From: Treponema sp.
GTDB taxonomy: Bacteria; Spirochaetota; Spirochaetia; Treponematales; Treponemataceae
Assembly (NCBI GenBank): GCA_016296575.1
Contig: JAEDJA010000002.1
Coordinates: forward strand, 1-64,000
Direction of reading: 5' to 3'
DNA length: 64,000 bases
In this document: positions 16,921 to 25,997 of the stretch, piece by piece
Layout of the letters: every line of letters starts with the position of its first letter
How positions within the stretch are numbered: position 1 is the first letter of the stretch
The notes under the pieces: model-generated
What the model saw: the letters and a program-made list of their open reading frames with translations, nothing else
Database searches by the model: none
Told to the model about the DNA's origin: nothing
Position numbers and translations under genes: made by a program

Positions 16921-18672
16921 CTACTTCTTATAGTTTCGTTTTACCTTCTGTGTTGTAGTCATGGCCAGAGGTTCAGCAAGAACTGTAACTCTTGTAATCT
17001 TGGCGTAAGAAGCAAGGTTTTTATTTACCTTTTCAACTTCACCTTCAATACAGGCCTTAACCTTTTCATCGGAAGCGGAATTCTCTCGTGATACAGACAA
17101 TGCATTAAGACAGTCATCGCTTGGGTAGATCAGTGCTTCTATAAGCTCTGATTTTCCATCAGTATCAAGATAGCCTTGAACAACAATCTGCTGAACTTCG
17201 CTTACCAGCTGGAAGGCATCTTCAATTTCTTCAGGATAAACATTCTTTCCACCGGCAGTAACAATAAGGTTTTTAGCACGACCACAAAGCATAACGTAAT
17301 GTTCCTGGTCCATCCAACCCAAGTCTCCGGTTTTAAAGAATCCATCAGATGTAAACATTTTAGCAGTTTCTTCAGGCATGTTGTAGTACCCCTGCATTAC
17401 CATAGGTCCTTTTACAACAATTTCACCAATTCCTTTTTCTCCAGGTTCAATTCCATCAACAGGAACAATCTTAACTTCCTCATAAGGAGAAAAGTCACGT
17501 CCAACAGATTCAATCTTAAAGTGTTCTACCGGATTCAATGTGATGATTGGTGAAGTTTCTGTAAGTCCGTACCCCTGAATGAAATCAATACCCATTGCAT
17601 TGTATTTTTTGAATACACTTGATGCCAACGGACCTCCGCCACAGATTGCAACTCGCAGTGTATAGATGTTTGCCTGCTTAAGTACAGCCTTAAACAGAGA
17701 TTTTCCGATATTTTTACCAAATACATTTTTTACAAAGAAAGAAATACCTTCAAGGAAAGACATAAGTCCTACAACAACAGGACCTTTAGCCTTAAGTCCC
17801 TTCTGGATTCCAGCCATAAGTTTATTGTAAAGAAGTGGAACTCCCAGCATAATGGTGATTTTTCCTTCCCGAAGCTCCTTCATAAGACGAGTTACCGCCA
17901 TACTCTTTCCGAACACAATTTCAGCACCAACCTGAAGAGGACAGATAAAAGCAGCCTGCATTGTATAAGCGTGATGAACCGGCAGAAGTGCGTAAAAAAC
18001 ATCTGTGTGGTAAATATCAAGATTTGTCTGGGCAATGAAACCGTCGGAAATAAGGTTTTTATGAGTGAGCATTACACCTTTTGGATTTCCAGTTGTTCCT
18101 GAAGTAAAAAGAATGGCTGCTGTATCATTTTCAACACAAGGCTCATTTGGTTCTACTTCACCAGAAGCTTTAAGATCGTATACATAAACATCAGCAAATT
18201 TTGGACTGAGGGAAAGTACTTTTACAGATGAAAAATTGTCTTTTAAATATGAAAATTTTTCTTCATCACTAAAAATAAGCTTTGGATCACTTGCACGAAC
18301 AAGATTAGCAGCTTCATTTTCGTGAAGTCCGTTATCAACAGGAACAATAATTCCACCGGCAAAGAAAGTAGCTAAATAAACAATTCCCCATTGAGGAGAG
18401 TTTTTTCCGGTTACAATTACGCGGTCACCTTTTTTTACTCCAGCTTCAATCATGTAGGCTGCAAGCACCTTGATTTTTTCATAAACCTGGCTGTAAGTAA
18501 GAGTATTTTTTGAACCATCAGGACCATCAAAATCAGTAAAACAAGGGCGGTCAGGAAACCTTTTTACCTGAATTTCTATAAGTTCAGGAAATGTAGGCCA
18601 TTCACCTTTAATTATTGATCCACGGTATTCATCCAAATGTTTCCAGGGGTTTCGTTCAATCTGCTTTGCCAT
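16921..18672 (-). CDS. Long-chain acyl-CoA synthetase (AMP-forming)
   Basis: Protein of 583 residues of the ANL adenylate-forming superfamily. It has the AMP-binding loop LFTSGTTGNPKGVMLTH near residue 190, the GYGLTETSP motif, the hinge GWMDQEHYVMLCGRAKNLIV and the catalytic-loop-like Lys near the C-terminus (TTTQKVKRN). It should activate fatty acids with ATP to acyl-AMP and then acyl-CoA. GGAG lies 6 nt before the ATG. Spirochaetes take up host fatty acids for lipids, so the role in lipid scavenging is plausible. Confidence 0.88.
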   Translation of the reverse strand: MAKQIERNPWKHLDEYRGSIIKGEWPTFPELIEIQVKRFPDRPCFTDFDGPDGSKNTLTYSQVYEKIKVLAAYMIEAGVKKGDRVIVTGKNSPQWGIVYLATFFAGGIIVPVDNGLHENEAANLVRASDPKLIFSDEEKFSYLKDNFSSVKVLSLSPKFADVYVYDLKASGEVEPNEPCVENDTAAILFTSGTTGNPKGVMLTHKNLISDGFIAQTNLDIYHTDVFYALLPVHHAYTMQAAFICPLQVGAEIVFGKSMAVTRLMKELREGKITIMLGVPLLYNKLMAGIQKGLKAKGPVVVGLMSFLEGISFFVKNVFGKNIGKSLFKAVLKQANIYTLRVAICGGGPLASSVFKKYNAMGIDFIQGYGLTETSPIITLNPVEHFKIESVGRDFSPYEEVKIVPVDGIEPGEKGIGEIVVKGPMVMQGYYNMPEETAKMFTSDGFFKTGDLGWMDQEHYVMLCGRAKNLIVTAGGKNVYPEEIEDAFQLVSEVQQIVVQGYLDTDGKSELIEALIYPSDDCLNALSVSRENSASDEKVKACIEGEVEKVNKNLASYAKITRVTVLAEPLAMTTTQKVKRNYKK

Positions 18673-18789
18673 ATTTACTCCATTTCAATAGAAAAAAAAT
18701 ATTAATTATCGCTATTTTAACCCAGGATTAACAAAATAGCAAAACTTTTTACACCGTTGTAGGCTCTCTGTGCAGGCTCTCAAAAAAAC

Positions 18790-18818
18790 TTTACATCCCC
18801 TGATTTTCCTTCGATAAT
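18790..18818 (+). promoter_or_regulatory. Promoter of the NlpC/P60 gene, probably leaderless
   Basis: TTTACA at 18790-18795 and GATAAT at 18813-18818 are 17 nt apart. A transcript would begin about 18825, exactly at an ATG of the coding frame, and there is no Shine-Dalgarno in the region. Confidence 0.5.
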
Positions 18819-18824
18819 ATGAAT

Positions 18825-19940
18825 ATGGATAAGATTACAAATAAGGCAGGCATAAAGAAAATCGTTTTCGCGTTTATTACTTTGTTTTTTATTTGCTCTG
18901 TAAAGCTTTGTGCCAATGAAATTTCTGCTGAACACGCTCTGGTTCTCCGTCAGAATATGGTGACCGAAGCAAAAAAATATATAGGCTGTCCTTATGTTTT
19001 GGGTGCTACAGGTCCAAATCAATTTGATTGTTCAGGACTAATTTATCATGTTGCCCGGGAAGGAGCTAGAAAACAGCTTCCCCGCACAGCAAAGGCCATT
19101 TACAATTACTGCAGTAAAATCAGCAATTCTGATCTGGAAGCAGGTGATTTAGTATTCTTTAAAACTACAAGCTCTGGTGATATCTCACATGTGGGCATCT
19201 ACATTGGAAACAATCAGTTCATTTCTGCAGTAAGCGACGGTCCTAATACAGGAGTTATTCTTTCTTCACTTAAGGAAAGTTATTGGAAAAGCCATTATGC
19301 AGGGGGAGGACGTTTTCTTCCTGCGGGAAAAGAAAAACTGGCTTCATCAAAAACAAATAAAAACGGCAGTTCTTCTTCATCTTCATCAGGTTCAATCTAT
19401 AACACCCAAGGTTCATCTTCTGCTACCGGATTTCAGGGTTTTCTTTCAAATATCACAGTGGAATCATCATTTTACTGCGACTGGTCTCTTTTTCTGCCTA
19501 ACACTTTCATGCCAAACTTCCGCGGTGTAGATATTTACGCCGGTGCTTTTTACGAAAATAATCCGTTAAAACCTGGAATTGGAACTACAATCCGCATTAA
19601 CACTGCTATGAATCATATGCAGATTCCAATTCTATTTTCTCTGGCTTTTAACGATTATTTCCGTTTTTATGCAGGACCTGTAATTACCTTGGGCACGCCA
19701 AAGCTTCCTGGAACAAAAGACCCTTGTGAAGCATCTTTCTTCCCTGGAATCATTGGTATTTCCGTAAACACACCATCCATTGTAAACAGCAAATGGAAGC
19801 TTCAGTTTGTACAGGATTTAAGTTATACCGTTTACAATAAACCTGATGGATCTGTTCTTCCTTTCACTGATTCCGTTTACGCAGGCCTTCTTCTGCAGAC
19901 CGGAGTCCGCGTATTACTGCCGGTTTCTTCTATTTTCTAA
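18825..19940 (+). CDS. NlpC/P60 peptidase fused to a beta-barrel-like tail
   Basis: Protein of 371 residues with a signal peptide (about 1-32, ending VKLCAN). The NlpC/P60 domain (about 40-170) has the catalytic Cys in FDCSGLIYHV and His in ISHVGIYIGN, so it probably cleaves peptidoglycan stem peptides. A Ser-rich linker (about 180-205) leads to about 165 residues of alternating hydrophobic beta-strand pattern (FRGVDIYAGAFYENN; LLLQTGVRVLLPVSSIF at the end) that looks like an outer-membrane beta-barrel. This fusion is unusual. The start is chosen from the -10 box; an ATG at 18819 is in the same frame. Confidence 0.75.
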   Translation: MDKITNKAGIKKIVFAFITLFFICSVKLCANEISAEHALVLRQNMVTEAKKYIGCPYVLGATGPNQFDCSGLIYHVAREGARKQLPRTAKAIYNYCSKISNSDLEAGDLVFFKTTSSGDISHVGIYIGNNQFISAVSDGPNTGVILSSLKESYWKSHYAGGGRFLPAGKEKLASSKTNKNGSSSSSSSGSIYNTQGSSSATGFQGFLSNITVESSFYCDWSLFLPNTFMPNFRGVDIYAGAFYENNPLKPGIGTTIRINTAMNHMQIPILFSLAFNDYFRFYAGPVITLGTPKLPGTKDPCEASFFPGIIGISVNTPSIVNSKWKLQFVQDLSYTVYNKPDGSVLPFTDSVYAGLLLQTGVRVLLPVSSIF

Positions 19941-19941
19941 G

Positions 19942-20778
19942 ATGATGCAAGTTCTTCAATTTAAAAATCTGACTGACAACGAAAAAACTCTTGTAAAAAA
20001 ATTTGTTCTTCAGTGGGAAAGTGCCTGTATCAGACTTTGTGAACTGATAAAAAAAGAAAGCACGGATATTTTTGCTGTTTTTGACAATCAGCAGTGCAAG
20101 GCAGTTATTGGAAACGAAAAAATCATCACCCATTGCATACCCAGTCCTTGTGATGAAATTGCACGCCTGATTTCCCCTCTTTTTAATACGGATGAAATTT
20201 TTTCCATAAATGGAGATAGAACCGGAACTGATTTTATTGCAGGAATTCTTGCAGCCAAAGGAAAAGCAATAGCCTACCGATACGACTACATTCTTATGGA
20301 AAAACGTGAAGGTATTTTTGATAAATCCTATACAGCCCTTTCCGGTGGCGAAGAAATTGTTCCATGTGCTTTTACCATAGACAGTCTTGAATCACTAAAA
20401 ACCTTGCAAAAAGATTATCTGAATATTGAAGTTGCCCGCCCTGATCACACAGTAAGTGATTCTTATGTACAGGCAACTCTTCACCAGAATTTAAAATCAC
20501 AGATTGTACTTTCAGTTGAAGTGGACGGTACACCCCAGGCCAAAGCAAATACCAGCGGCTCTGGATGGAACTTTGTACAGATTGGCGGAGTTTACACCAG
20601 TCCTCAGTTCCGGCGGTACGGTTTTGCAAGAGCACTGGTTGCAACGCTTTGTAACAGAATTCTCCGCAGTGGAAAATATGCCAGTCTGTTCGTAAAAGAA
20701 AAAAACACAGCGGCCCTAAATCTTTACGAGTCCATGGGATTTTCTAAAGTAGGACTGTGGTCAATTGCGTATTACTGA
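19942..20778 (+). CDS. GNAT-family N-acetyltransferase
   Basis: Protein of 278 residues. The last about 90 residues form a GNAT fold: IGGVYTSPQFRRYGFARALV carries the acetyl-CoA pyrophosphate-binding loop and NTAALNLYESMGFSKVG is the typical C-terminal motif. The N-terminal half is unassigned. Its ATG is 1 nt after the stop of the NlpC gene, so it is co-transcribed and probably coupled, but a shared function is not evident. No Shine-Dalgarno is visible. Confidence 0.78.
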   Translation: MMQVLQFKNLTDNEKTLVKKFVLQWESACIRLCELIKKESTDIFAVFDNQQCKAVIGNEKIITHCIPSPCDEIARLISPLFNTDEIFSINGDRTGTDFIAGILAAKGKAIAYRYDYILMEKREGIFDKSYTALSGGEEIVPCAFTIDSLESLKTLQKDYLNIEVARPDHTVSDSYVQATLHQNLKSQIVLSVEVDGTPQAKANTSGSGWNFVQIGGVYTSPQFRRYGFARALVATLCNRILRSGKYASLFVKEKNTAALNLYESMGFSKVGLWSIAYY

Positions 20779-20826
20779 ATTTTTTGGTAAAATGTTTCTA
20801 TTAACAATATCTTTTGGGAGTCAAAA

Positions 20827-22344
20827 ATGACAGCAACACTGATTGGCAAAATTCTTGCCTTCGTACTGTATCTGGGATTCATGATTTATATCGGAGTCCG
20901 CAGTTCAAAAAAAACAAATGATGCCAAAGATTTCTTTCTTGGTGGTCGTGGACTTGGACCTTGGGTTACTGCCCTTTCTGCCGAAGCTTCAGACTCTTCT
21001 GCATGGCTTCTTATGGGTCTTCCTGGACTTTGTTATCTTGGTGGAATCAAAGAAACAATCTGGACAGCCTTGGGACTTATCGTAGGTACTTATCTAAACT
21101 GGCTTATCGTTGCAAAACCACTTCGCAAATGTTCAATTGCTTATGGTGATGCAATCACAATTCCAGGTTTCTTCAAAAACCGTTTCAAAAGCAATCTTTG
21201 TGCTGTTATTTCGGTTGTACTCATCGTATTCTTCTTCACAATTTATACTGCTTCAGGTTTCGTAGCCTGTGGAAAGCTTTTCCAGTCTGTATTTGGATTG
21301 AACTACCGCATTGGTATGGTGATTGGTCTTGTAGTTATCCTTTCTTACACAATTCTTGGTGGTTACCGAGCCGTTTGTACAACAGACTTTGTTCAGGGAA
21401 CATTGATTTTCGTTGCATTCATCATTTCTGGACTCATTGCAGTTATTGCTCTTGGTGGACCTTCCGATGCAATTGCAAAAGCACAGGACTTCAGTGTAAA
21501 AGCTTTGGCCGGTGAGTTCAACGCTGACCTTCAGAGCGTATTCAAAGCAAATCAGAATTTCGGTGTTATGAGTGCAGTTTCTGCCTTTGCATGGTGTCTT
21601 GGATATTTTGGAATGCCTCACATCATCATCCGCTTCATGGGAATCCGATCAAACAAAGAAATTACAACTGCCCGCCGCGTAGGAATCATTTGGATGATTA
21701 TTGCTTACATCGGTGCTTTCGTAATTGGTACTCTTGGAACTGTTTACCTGCTGCCTTCACTTTTGAACGGATCAACTGCTGAAACAGTATTCAGTGAATC
21801 AATGCTTAAAATGTACCCTGCTTTCATTGCAGGTATTTTCCTTTGTGCAATTCTGGCCGCTTCTATGTCTACTGCCGACTCTCAGCTTTTGTCTGCTTCT
21901 TCTGCAGTTTCTCTGGACATTTACAAAGGACTTATCAACAAGGATGCAGATGAAAAGAAAGTTCTTCTTGTAAGCCGCATTACAGTTTTTGCTGTTGCTG
22001 CAGTAGCTTTTGTTCTCTGTCTTCTTCCAAATAACGATTCAATTTTCGGTCTGGTTTCATATGCCTGGGCTGGATTTGGTGCTACATTTGGTGGATTGAT
22101 TTTCCTTGCCCTCTTCTGGAAACGCTGTACTTCTGCTGGTGCTGCTTCAGGACTTATTGCAGGCTTTATTACAGTAGTTGCATGGCACAACATTCCTTCT
22201 TCAGTTGCTTCAATCTTTGGTGTATACGAAATCCTTCCAGGATTCATTGTAACTCTGGTTGTTGCATTTGTAGTAAGTCTCTGCACAAAACCAGATGATG
22301 AAGTAGCAAAAACCTTCGAAGATTACAAAAAAATGGAAGACTAG
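20827..22344 (+). CDS. putP: Sodium/proline symporter
   Basis: Protein of 505 residues in the sodium/solute symporter (SSS) family, with about 13 membrane segments. Conserved motifs include the N-terminal DFFLGGRGLGPWVTALSAEA segment, which carries the sodium-site serines, and the SMSTADSQLLSASSAVS segment. The profile fits sodium-coupled proline uptake. It has GGGAG 7 nt before the ATG. It is followed by repeat copy B. Confidence 0.88.
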   Translation: MTATLIGKILAFVLYLGFMIYIGVRSSKKTNDAKDFFLGGRGLGPWVTALSAEASDSSAWLLMGLPGLCYLGGIKETIWTALGLIVGTYLNWLIVAKPLRKCSIAYGDAITIPGFFKNRFKSNLCAVISVVLIVFFFTIYTASGFVACGKLFQSVFGLNYRIGMVIGLVVILSYTILGGYRAVCTTDFVQGTLIFVAFIISGLIAVIALGGPSDAIAKAQDFSVKALAGEFNADLQSVFKANQNFGVMSAVSAFAWCLGYFGMPHIIIRFMGIRSNKEITTARRVGIIWMIIAYIGAFVIGTLGTVYLLPSLLNGSTAETVFSESMLKMYPAFIAGIFLCAILAASMSTADSQLLSASSAVSLDIYKGLINKDADEKKVLLVSRITVFAVAAVAFVLCLLPNNDSIFGLVSYAWAGFGATFGGLIFLALFWKRCTSAGAASGLIAGFITVVAWHNIPSSVASIFGVYEILPGFIVTLVVAFVVSLCTKPDDEVAKTFEDYKKMED

Positions 22345-22367
22345 TTTCTCCCGTTTTGACTAAGAAG

Positions 22368-22468
22368 AGGCTGTCCAATAAGTAATGAGTGTAGCGCTCA
22401 TTGAGCTCGTCGAAATGACTGCTACACTAAATGACCGCAATGCAAACTTATTGGACAGCCCTTTTTTT
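22368..22468. repeat. Palindromic mosaic repeat, copy B
   Basis: A 101-bp unit with complementary ends: GAGGCTGTCCAATAAGT at the left and ACTTATTGGACAGCCC at the right. The inner stem is AGTGTAGC...GCTACACT. A T-run follows the right end, so it can act as the putP terminator. Confidence 0.85.
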
Positions 22469-22490
22469 TGCTAAAATACACTGAGGGCAC

Positions 22491-22518
22491 TTGAGAAAAT
22501 GGAGAAAAATGATATACT
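22491..22518 (+). promoter_or_regulatory. Promoter of the EAL gene
   Basis: TTGAGA at 22491-22496 and TATACT at 22513-22518 are 16 nt apart. Transcription would start about 8 nt before the ATG at 22533, leaving a very short leader with no clear Shine-Dalgarno. Confidence 0.5.
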
Positions 22519-22532
22519 CATAGAGATATATT

Positions 22533-24434
22533 ATGACTAATTACAATTCACTTGGCGAATTAAGCGTATTTATTCTTTCACTGGTATTACTTTTTAATGT
22601 TATCGGCTCTTCTTCCCGTAAAGGACGAGCACACAAATATTTTGAACTTAACTGTATCCTGCTTACTGCATCCACCTTTACAAATATTATCTCCGTTCTT
22701 TGTATAGAAAACTGGCAGTCTCTTCCACATAGTTTTTGCACTACAGTAACTACAATATATTTTTATCTTCTAATGGCATCTCCGTTTGCTCTGGCTTTTT
22801 ACGGATACATGTTCATGTCACTGCGCAAACGCCATTTTAGAGCTGCAATGTATTTTCTTTTCACCCCTCTTACAATCTCCTTTATTATCATCACTTTGAA
22901 TATTAAAACCGGTTGCATTTTCTATTACAATGAAGCATCTGGTTATACCCGCGGAGCATTAAAAAATATCACATACGCATTAACTGCTTATTACGCCGCT
23001 TTCCTTTTTTACAATTTAAACCACAACAAAAGAATGCTTTCAAAACGGCTTATCGAAGTTTTTATTCTTTATCCTGTAGTTTCCCTGCTTATTTCCATGA
23101 TTCAATTCTTCAAAAGTGAATGGATTATGAGCGGTACATCTGCCATGGCCACAATTCTTCTGCTGTTCATTACAATTCAGGCAGATATTATGGATTACGA
23201 CATTACTTCCGGTCTGCCAACTGAACGCCATTTTCAGAAAATTTTCAATAATTATTTAAGATCCAATTTCAAGATGTGTCTCATTCATATTGAAAACTAT
23301 GGTGAACTTTCTGAAAACCTGGATGAAGCAACAATTAACGGAATTTTCCTTCCTTTTGGTAAACGCCTTGAAAGTAACTTTGGTCAACACGTTTATCTTA
23401 TGGGGCACGACCGCTACATCATTTTAAGCCCAAAAAAAGATGAAATCGAAAAAAAACTTCCACCCCTCTGCAACGATCTTGCAACTACCGTTACATCTGA
23501 CGGACGACTAATTAAAGTTGAATTAAAATGTGCAATGCTCACAATTCCTCAAGATGCACGAACCTACAACCAGGCTTTAATCATTCTGAATCGTCTTCTT
23601 GCTGAAGGAGTTCGCGGCAAATCAAATGATATCCTTGTCTGTGATTCAAATCTTACCGACAAAATGGAAAGGGAAGATACAATTTACCAGATACTCCAGA
23701 AAGAGCTTTATGTTGATTCGTTAAATTATCAGGTATATTACCAGCCTATTTTCGATGTAAAAAACAATAAATTCAAATACTGTGAATGTCTTTCCCGCCT
23801 TTTTGATCCAAAGCTTGGTAATATCTCGCCTGCAGAATTTGTTCCAATTGCAGAAAAGAAAGGGCTTATAGAAAAACTGGGGAATGTTGCTTTTGAAAAA
23901 ATCTGTAAATTCATGAGTGAAAATCCAGATGCAATTCCTGCTGTAACAGTTAATTTTTCCGTTTACCAGTTGATGAACCCTAATATTGTTGAAAACGTAA
24001 TGTCTGTAATCCAAAAGTATAATCTGGATACTTCCCGCATCATTATTGAAATTACAGAAAGCATTATTATCGATAATTTTGAAGTAATTCAGGAAAGAAT
24101 GATGAAATTCTCCGAAAAAGGCATTGTGTTCTACCTGGATGATTTTGGAACAGGATATTCAAATTTTGCAAATGTTGTAAATCTGCCTTTCCGCACAATC
24201 AAAATTGACCGAAGCTCCATGCTTATGATGGAAGAAAGCTCCAAAGTATGCAATTTTTTTACAAGCCTCATAAATTTTTTCCAGAGCCAGGGACTCAAAA
24301 CTGTTGTTGAAGGTGTTGAAACCGACATTCAGGACAACATGGTTCGTTCCACAGGAGCCGACTTTATTCAGGGATTCCACTATCAGCGTCCTTTGCAAGA
24401 AAAAGAAGTTCTTCAAGTATTTTCAGCCTGCTAA
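22533..24434 (+). CDS. Membrane EAL-domain protein (c-di-GMP phosphodiesterase candidate)
   Basis: Protein of 633 residues. The N-terminal about 215 residues hold roughly seven membrane segments and act as a likely sensor. A degenerate GGDEF domain follows (GHDRYIILSP in place of GGDEF, so no cyclase activity). The C-terminal EAL domain reads ECL instead of EAL but keeps its metal-binding Glu; the other signatures are present: LDDFGTGYSN, VVEGVET, and QGFHYQRP. It is therefore expected to hydrolyse c-di-GMP, with the GGDEF-like part as a regulatory module. It probably controls motility or attachment. Confidence 0.85.
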   Translation: MTNYNSLGELSVFILSLVLLFNVIGSSSRKGRAHKYFELNCILLTASTFTNIISVLCIENWQSLPHSFCTTVTTIYFYLLMASPFALAFYGYMFMSLRKRHFRAAMYFLFTPLTISFIIITLNIKTGCIFYYNEASGYTRGALKNITYALTAYYAAFLFYNLNHNKRMLSKRLIEVFILYPVVSLLISMIQFFKSEWIMSGTSAMATILLLFITIQADIMDYDITSGLPTERHFQKIFNNYLRSNFKMCLIHIENYGELSENLDEATINGIFLPFGKRLESNFGQHVYLMGHDRYIILSPKKDEIEKKLPPLCNDLATTVTSDGRLIKVELKCAMLTIPQDARTYNQALIILNRLLAEGVRGKSNDILVCDSNLTDKMEREDTIYQILQKELYVDSLNYQVYYQPIFDVKNNKFKYCECLSRLFDPKLGNISPAEFVPIAEKKGLIEKLGNVAFEKICKFMSENPDAIPAVTVNFSVYQLMNPNIVENVMSVIQKYNLDTSRIIIEITESIIIDNFEVIQERMMKFSEKGIVFYLDDFGTGYSNFANVVNLPFRTIKIDRSSMLMMEESSKVCNFFTSLINFFQSQGLKTVVEGVETDIQDNMVRSTGADFIQGFHYQRPLQEKEVLQVFSAC

Positions 24435-24484
24435 AAAAATGATAAACTAATTATATCAATTTTATTATTCTAGAGGTAAAAATA

Positions 24485-25255
24485 ATGAAAAAATTTGCTA
24501 TTGTATTAGCAGCCGCTGCTATTCTTTCATCAACTGCATTTGCAGCCAAAAAAAAGGTTGTAATTAACGGACCAGAAGATTTGGTTGGAAAAACAATCGG
24601 TGTTCAGGCTGGAACAACAGGTGAAATGTATGCTGAAGAAATTGAAGGCGCAAAAGTAAAATCCTACAAAACCGGTATTGAAGCTGGCATGGCTCTTGCA
24701 AACGGTGCCATTGATGCCATCATTCTTGATGAACTTCCATCAAAAGAAATTGTAAAACGCAACAGCAAAAAACTTAAGATTCTTCCAGCTGAATATGCAA
24801 CTGAAACTTATGCAATTGCTGTAAAAAAAGGTAACACAGAACTTCTTAATTCAATCAATAAAACAATTGCTGCCATGAGAAAAGATGGCCGCTATGAAGC
24901 TCTCATCAACGCTTTCATGCCTGCTGACGGAGAAATCAAAATCCCTTCACTTAAAGGTCTTGATGTAAAAGATACTGTAAAAATGGGAACAAACGCTGCT
25001 TTCCCTCCATTTGAATACATGGAAGGCTCTGAAGTAGTTGGTTTCGATGCAACTATGAGTCTTTACATCGCCAACGATTTTGGTAAAAAATTGATTATTC
25101 AGGATATGGCTTTTGATTCACTTATTGCAGCCGTAAACTCTGGTGCTATTGATTTTGTTGCTGCTGGTATGACTGCTACAGAAGAACGTGCTAAATACGT
25201 TGACTTCTCAGAACCATACTTTGAAAGCCGCCAGGTTATCATTATCAGAAAATAG
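24485..25255 (+). CDS. Circularly permuted polar amino-acid ABC binding protein
   Basis: Protein of 256 residues with an Ala-rich signal peptide (cleavage after about residue 21) and no lipobox. Residues 29-146 (EDLVGKTIGVQAGTTGEMY, then TYAIAVKKGN and MRKDGRYEALINAF) are what normally forms the second half of a family-3 (His/Gln/Arg-type) solute-binding protein. Residues 165-256 (VKMGTNAAFPPFEYMEG, GMTATEERAKYVDFSEPYF, ending QVIIIRK) normally come first. Both halves look complete, and length is normal, so this is a circular permutation at the first hinge rather than a truncation. AGAGG is upstream. Its permease and ATPase follow. Confidence 0.82.
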   Translation: MKKFAIVLAAAAILSSTAFAAKKKVVINGPEDLVGKTIGVQAGTTGEMYAEEIEGAKVKSYKTGIEAGMALANGAIDAIILDELPSKEIVKRNSKKLKILPAEYATETYAIAVKKGNTELLNSINKTIAAMRKDGRYEALINAFMPADGEIKIPSLKGLDVKDTVKMGTNAAFPPFEYMEGSEVVGFDATMSLYIANDFGKKLIIQDMAFDSLIAAVNSGAIDFVAAGMTATEERAKYVDFSEPYFESRQVIIIRK

Positions 25256-25264
25256 CTGATTTAA

Positions 25265-25290
25265 GGGGACTTGGATTGGTGCCGGTCCCC
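25265..25290 (+). promoter_or_regulatory. Hairpin between binding protein and permease genes
   Basis: GGGGAC and GTCCCC pair across a 14-nt loop, with no T-run after. Such a stem can protect the 3' end of the binding-protein transcript and give more of it than of the permease. Confidence 0.5.
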
Positions 25291-25322
25291 ATATTTATTT
25301 AACAAAACACATTGGAGTAAAA

Positions 25323-25997
25323 ATGTTAACCGATTTTATAGACGTAATGTTTGGCCACGGACGCTGGGTGCTTATTCCCAAAGGTCTTGTTGCCACTCTT
25401 TTAATTGCCTTATGTGCCATTCTTATTGGCTCTGTATTGGGATGCATTTTTGCTCTCATGAAAATTTCAAAAAACAAAATTCTTCGCGGTATTTCCAACG
25501 TTTACACAACTCTTATCCGCGGTGTTCCAATGGCCACACAGCTCATGATTTTCTACTTCGTTATTTTTTCTCCAATGGGATTGAGCAATGAACTAGTTGT
25601 AGCCATAATCGCCTTTGGTATAAACTCAGGGGCTTATTGTACGGAAATTTTCCGTGCAGGTATTCAAGGTGTTGATATTGGGCAGACTGAAGCAGGCCGA
25701 TCACTTGGTTTATCAAAAAATCAGACTCTTATAAAAATCATTCTTCCGCAGGCTATTCGAACCAGTCTTCCAACTTACGCCAGCGAATTCATTACTTTGA
25801 TTAAAGAAACTTCCGTTGCCAGTTTTATTGCAGTTATGGATCTTCAGAAAGCCTGTGACAATATCCGCAACGCCACATATAACGCCTGGATTCCACTTCT
25901 TTCCTGTGCAACAATTTACCTGTGTCTTACACTTGGTCTAACAAAACTCTTCGGTTTAATCGAAAAAAGGATGGCAAAAAGTGATCGACGTTCGTAA
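25323..25997 (+). CDS. Polar amino-acid ABC transporter permease
   Basis: Protein of 224 residues with about five membrane segments, of the HisM/GlnP family. It contains the EAA loop ([20 protein letters not shown]) and [20 protein letters not shown]. It lies 67 nt after the circularly permuted binding protein, and its 3' end overlaps the ATPase start by 17 nt. One permease gene implies a homodimeric pore or an unseen partner. Confidence 0.88.
   Translation: MLTDFIDVMFGHGRWVLIPKGLVATLLIALCAILIGSVLGCIFALMKISKNKILRGISNVYTTLIRGVPMATQLMIFYFVIFSPMGLSNELVVAIIAFGINSGAYCTEIFRAGIQGVDIGQTEAGRSLGLSKNQTLIKIILPQAIRTSLPTYASEFITLIKETSVASFIAVMDLQKACDNIRNATYNAWIPLLSCATIYLCLTLGLTKLFGLIEKRMAKSDRRS

Noticed and set aside
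24485..25255. Binding protein as a truncated or duplicated gene
   Set aside because: Both halves of the family are present once, in swapped order, with normal total length, so truncation and duplication do not fit.
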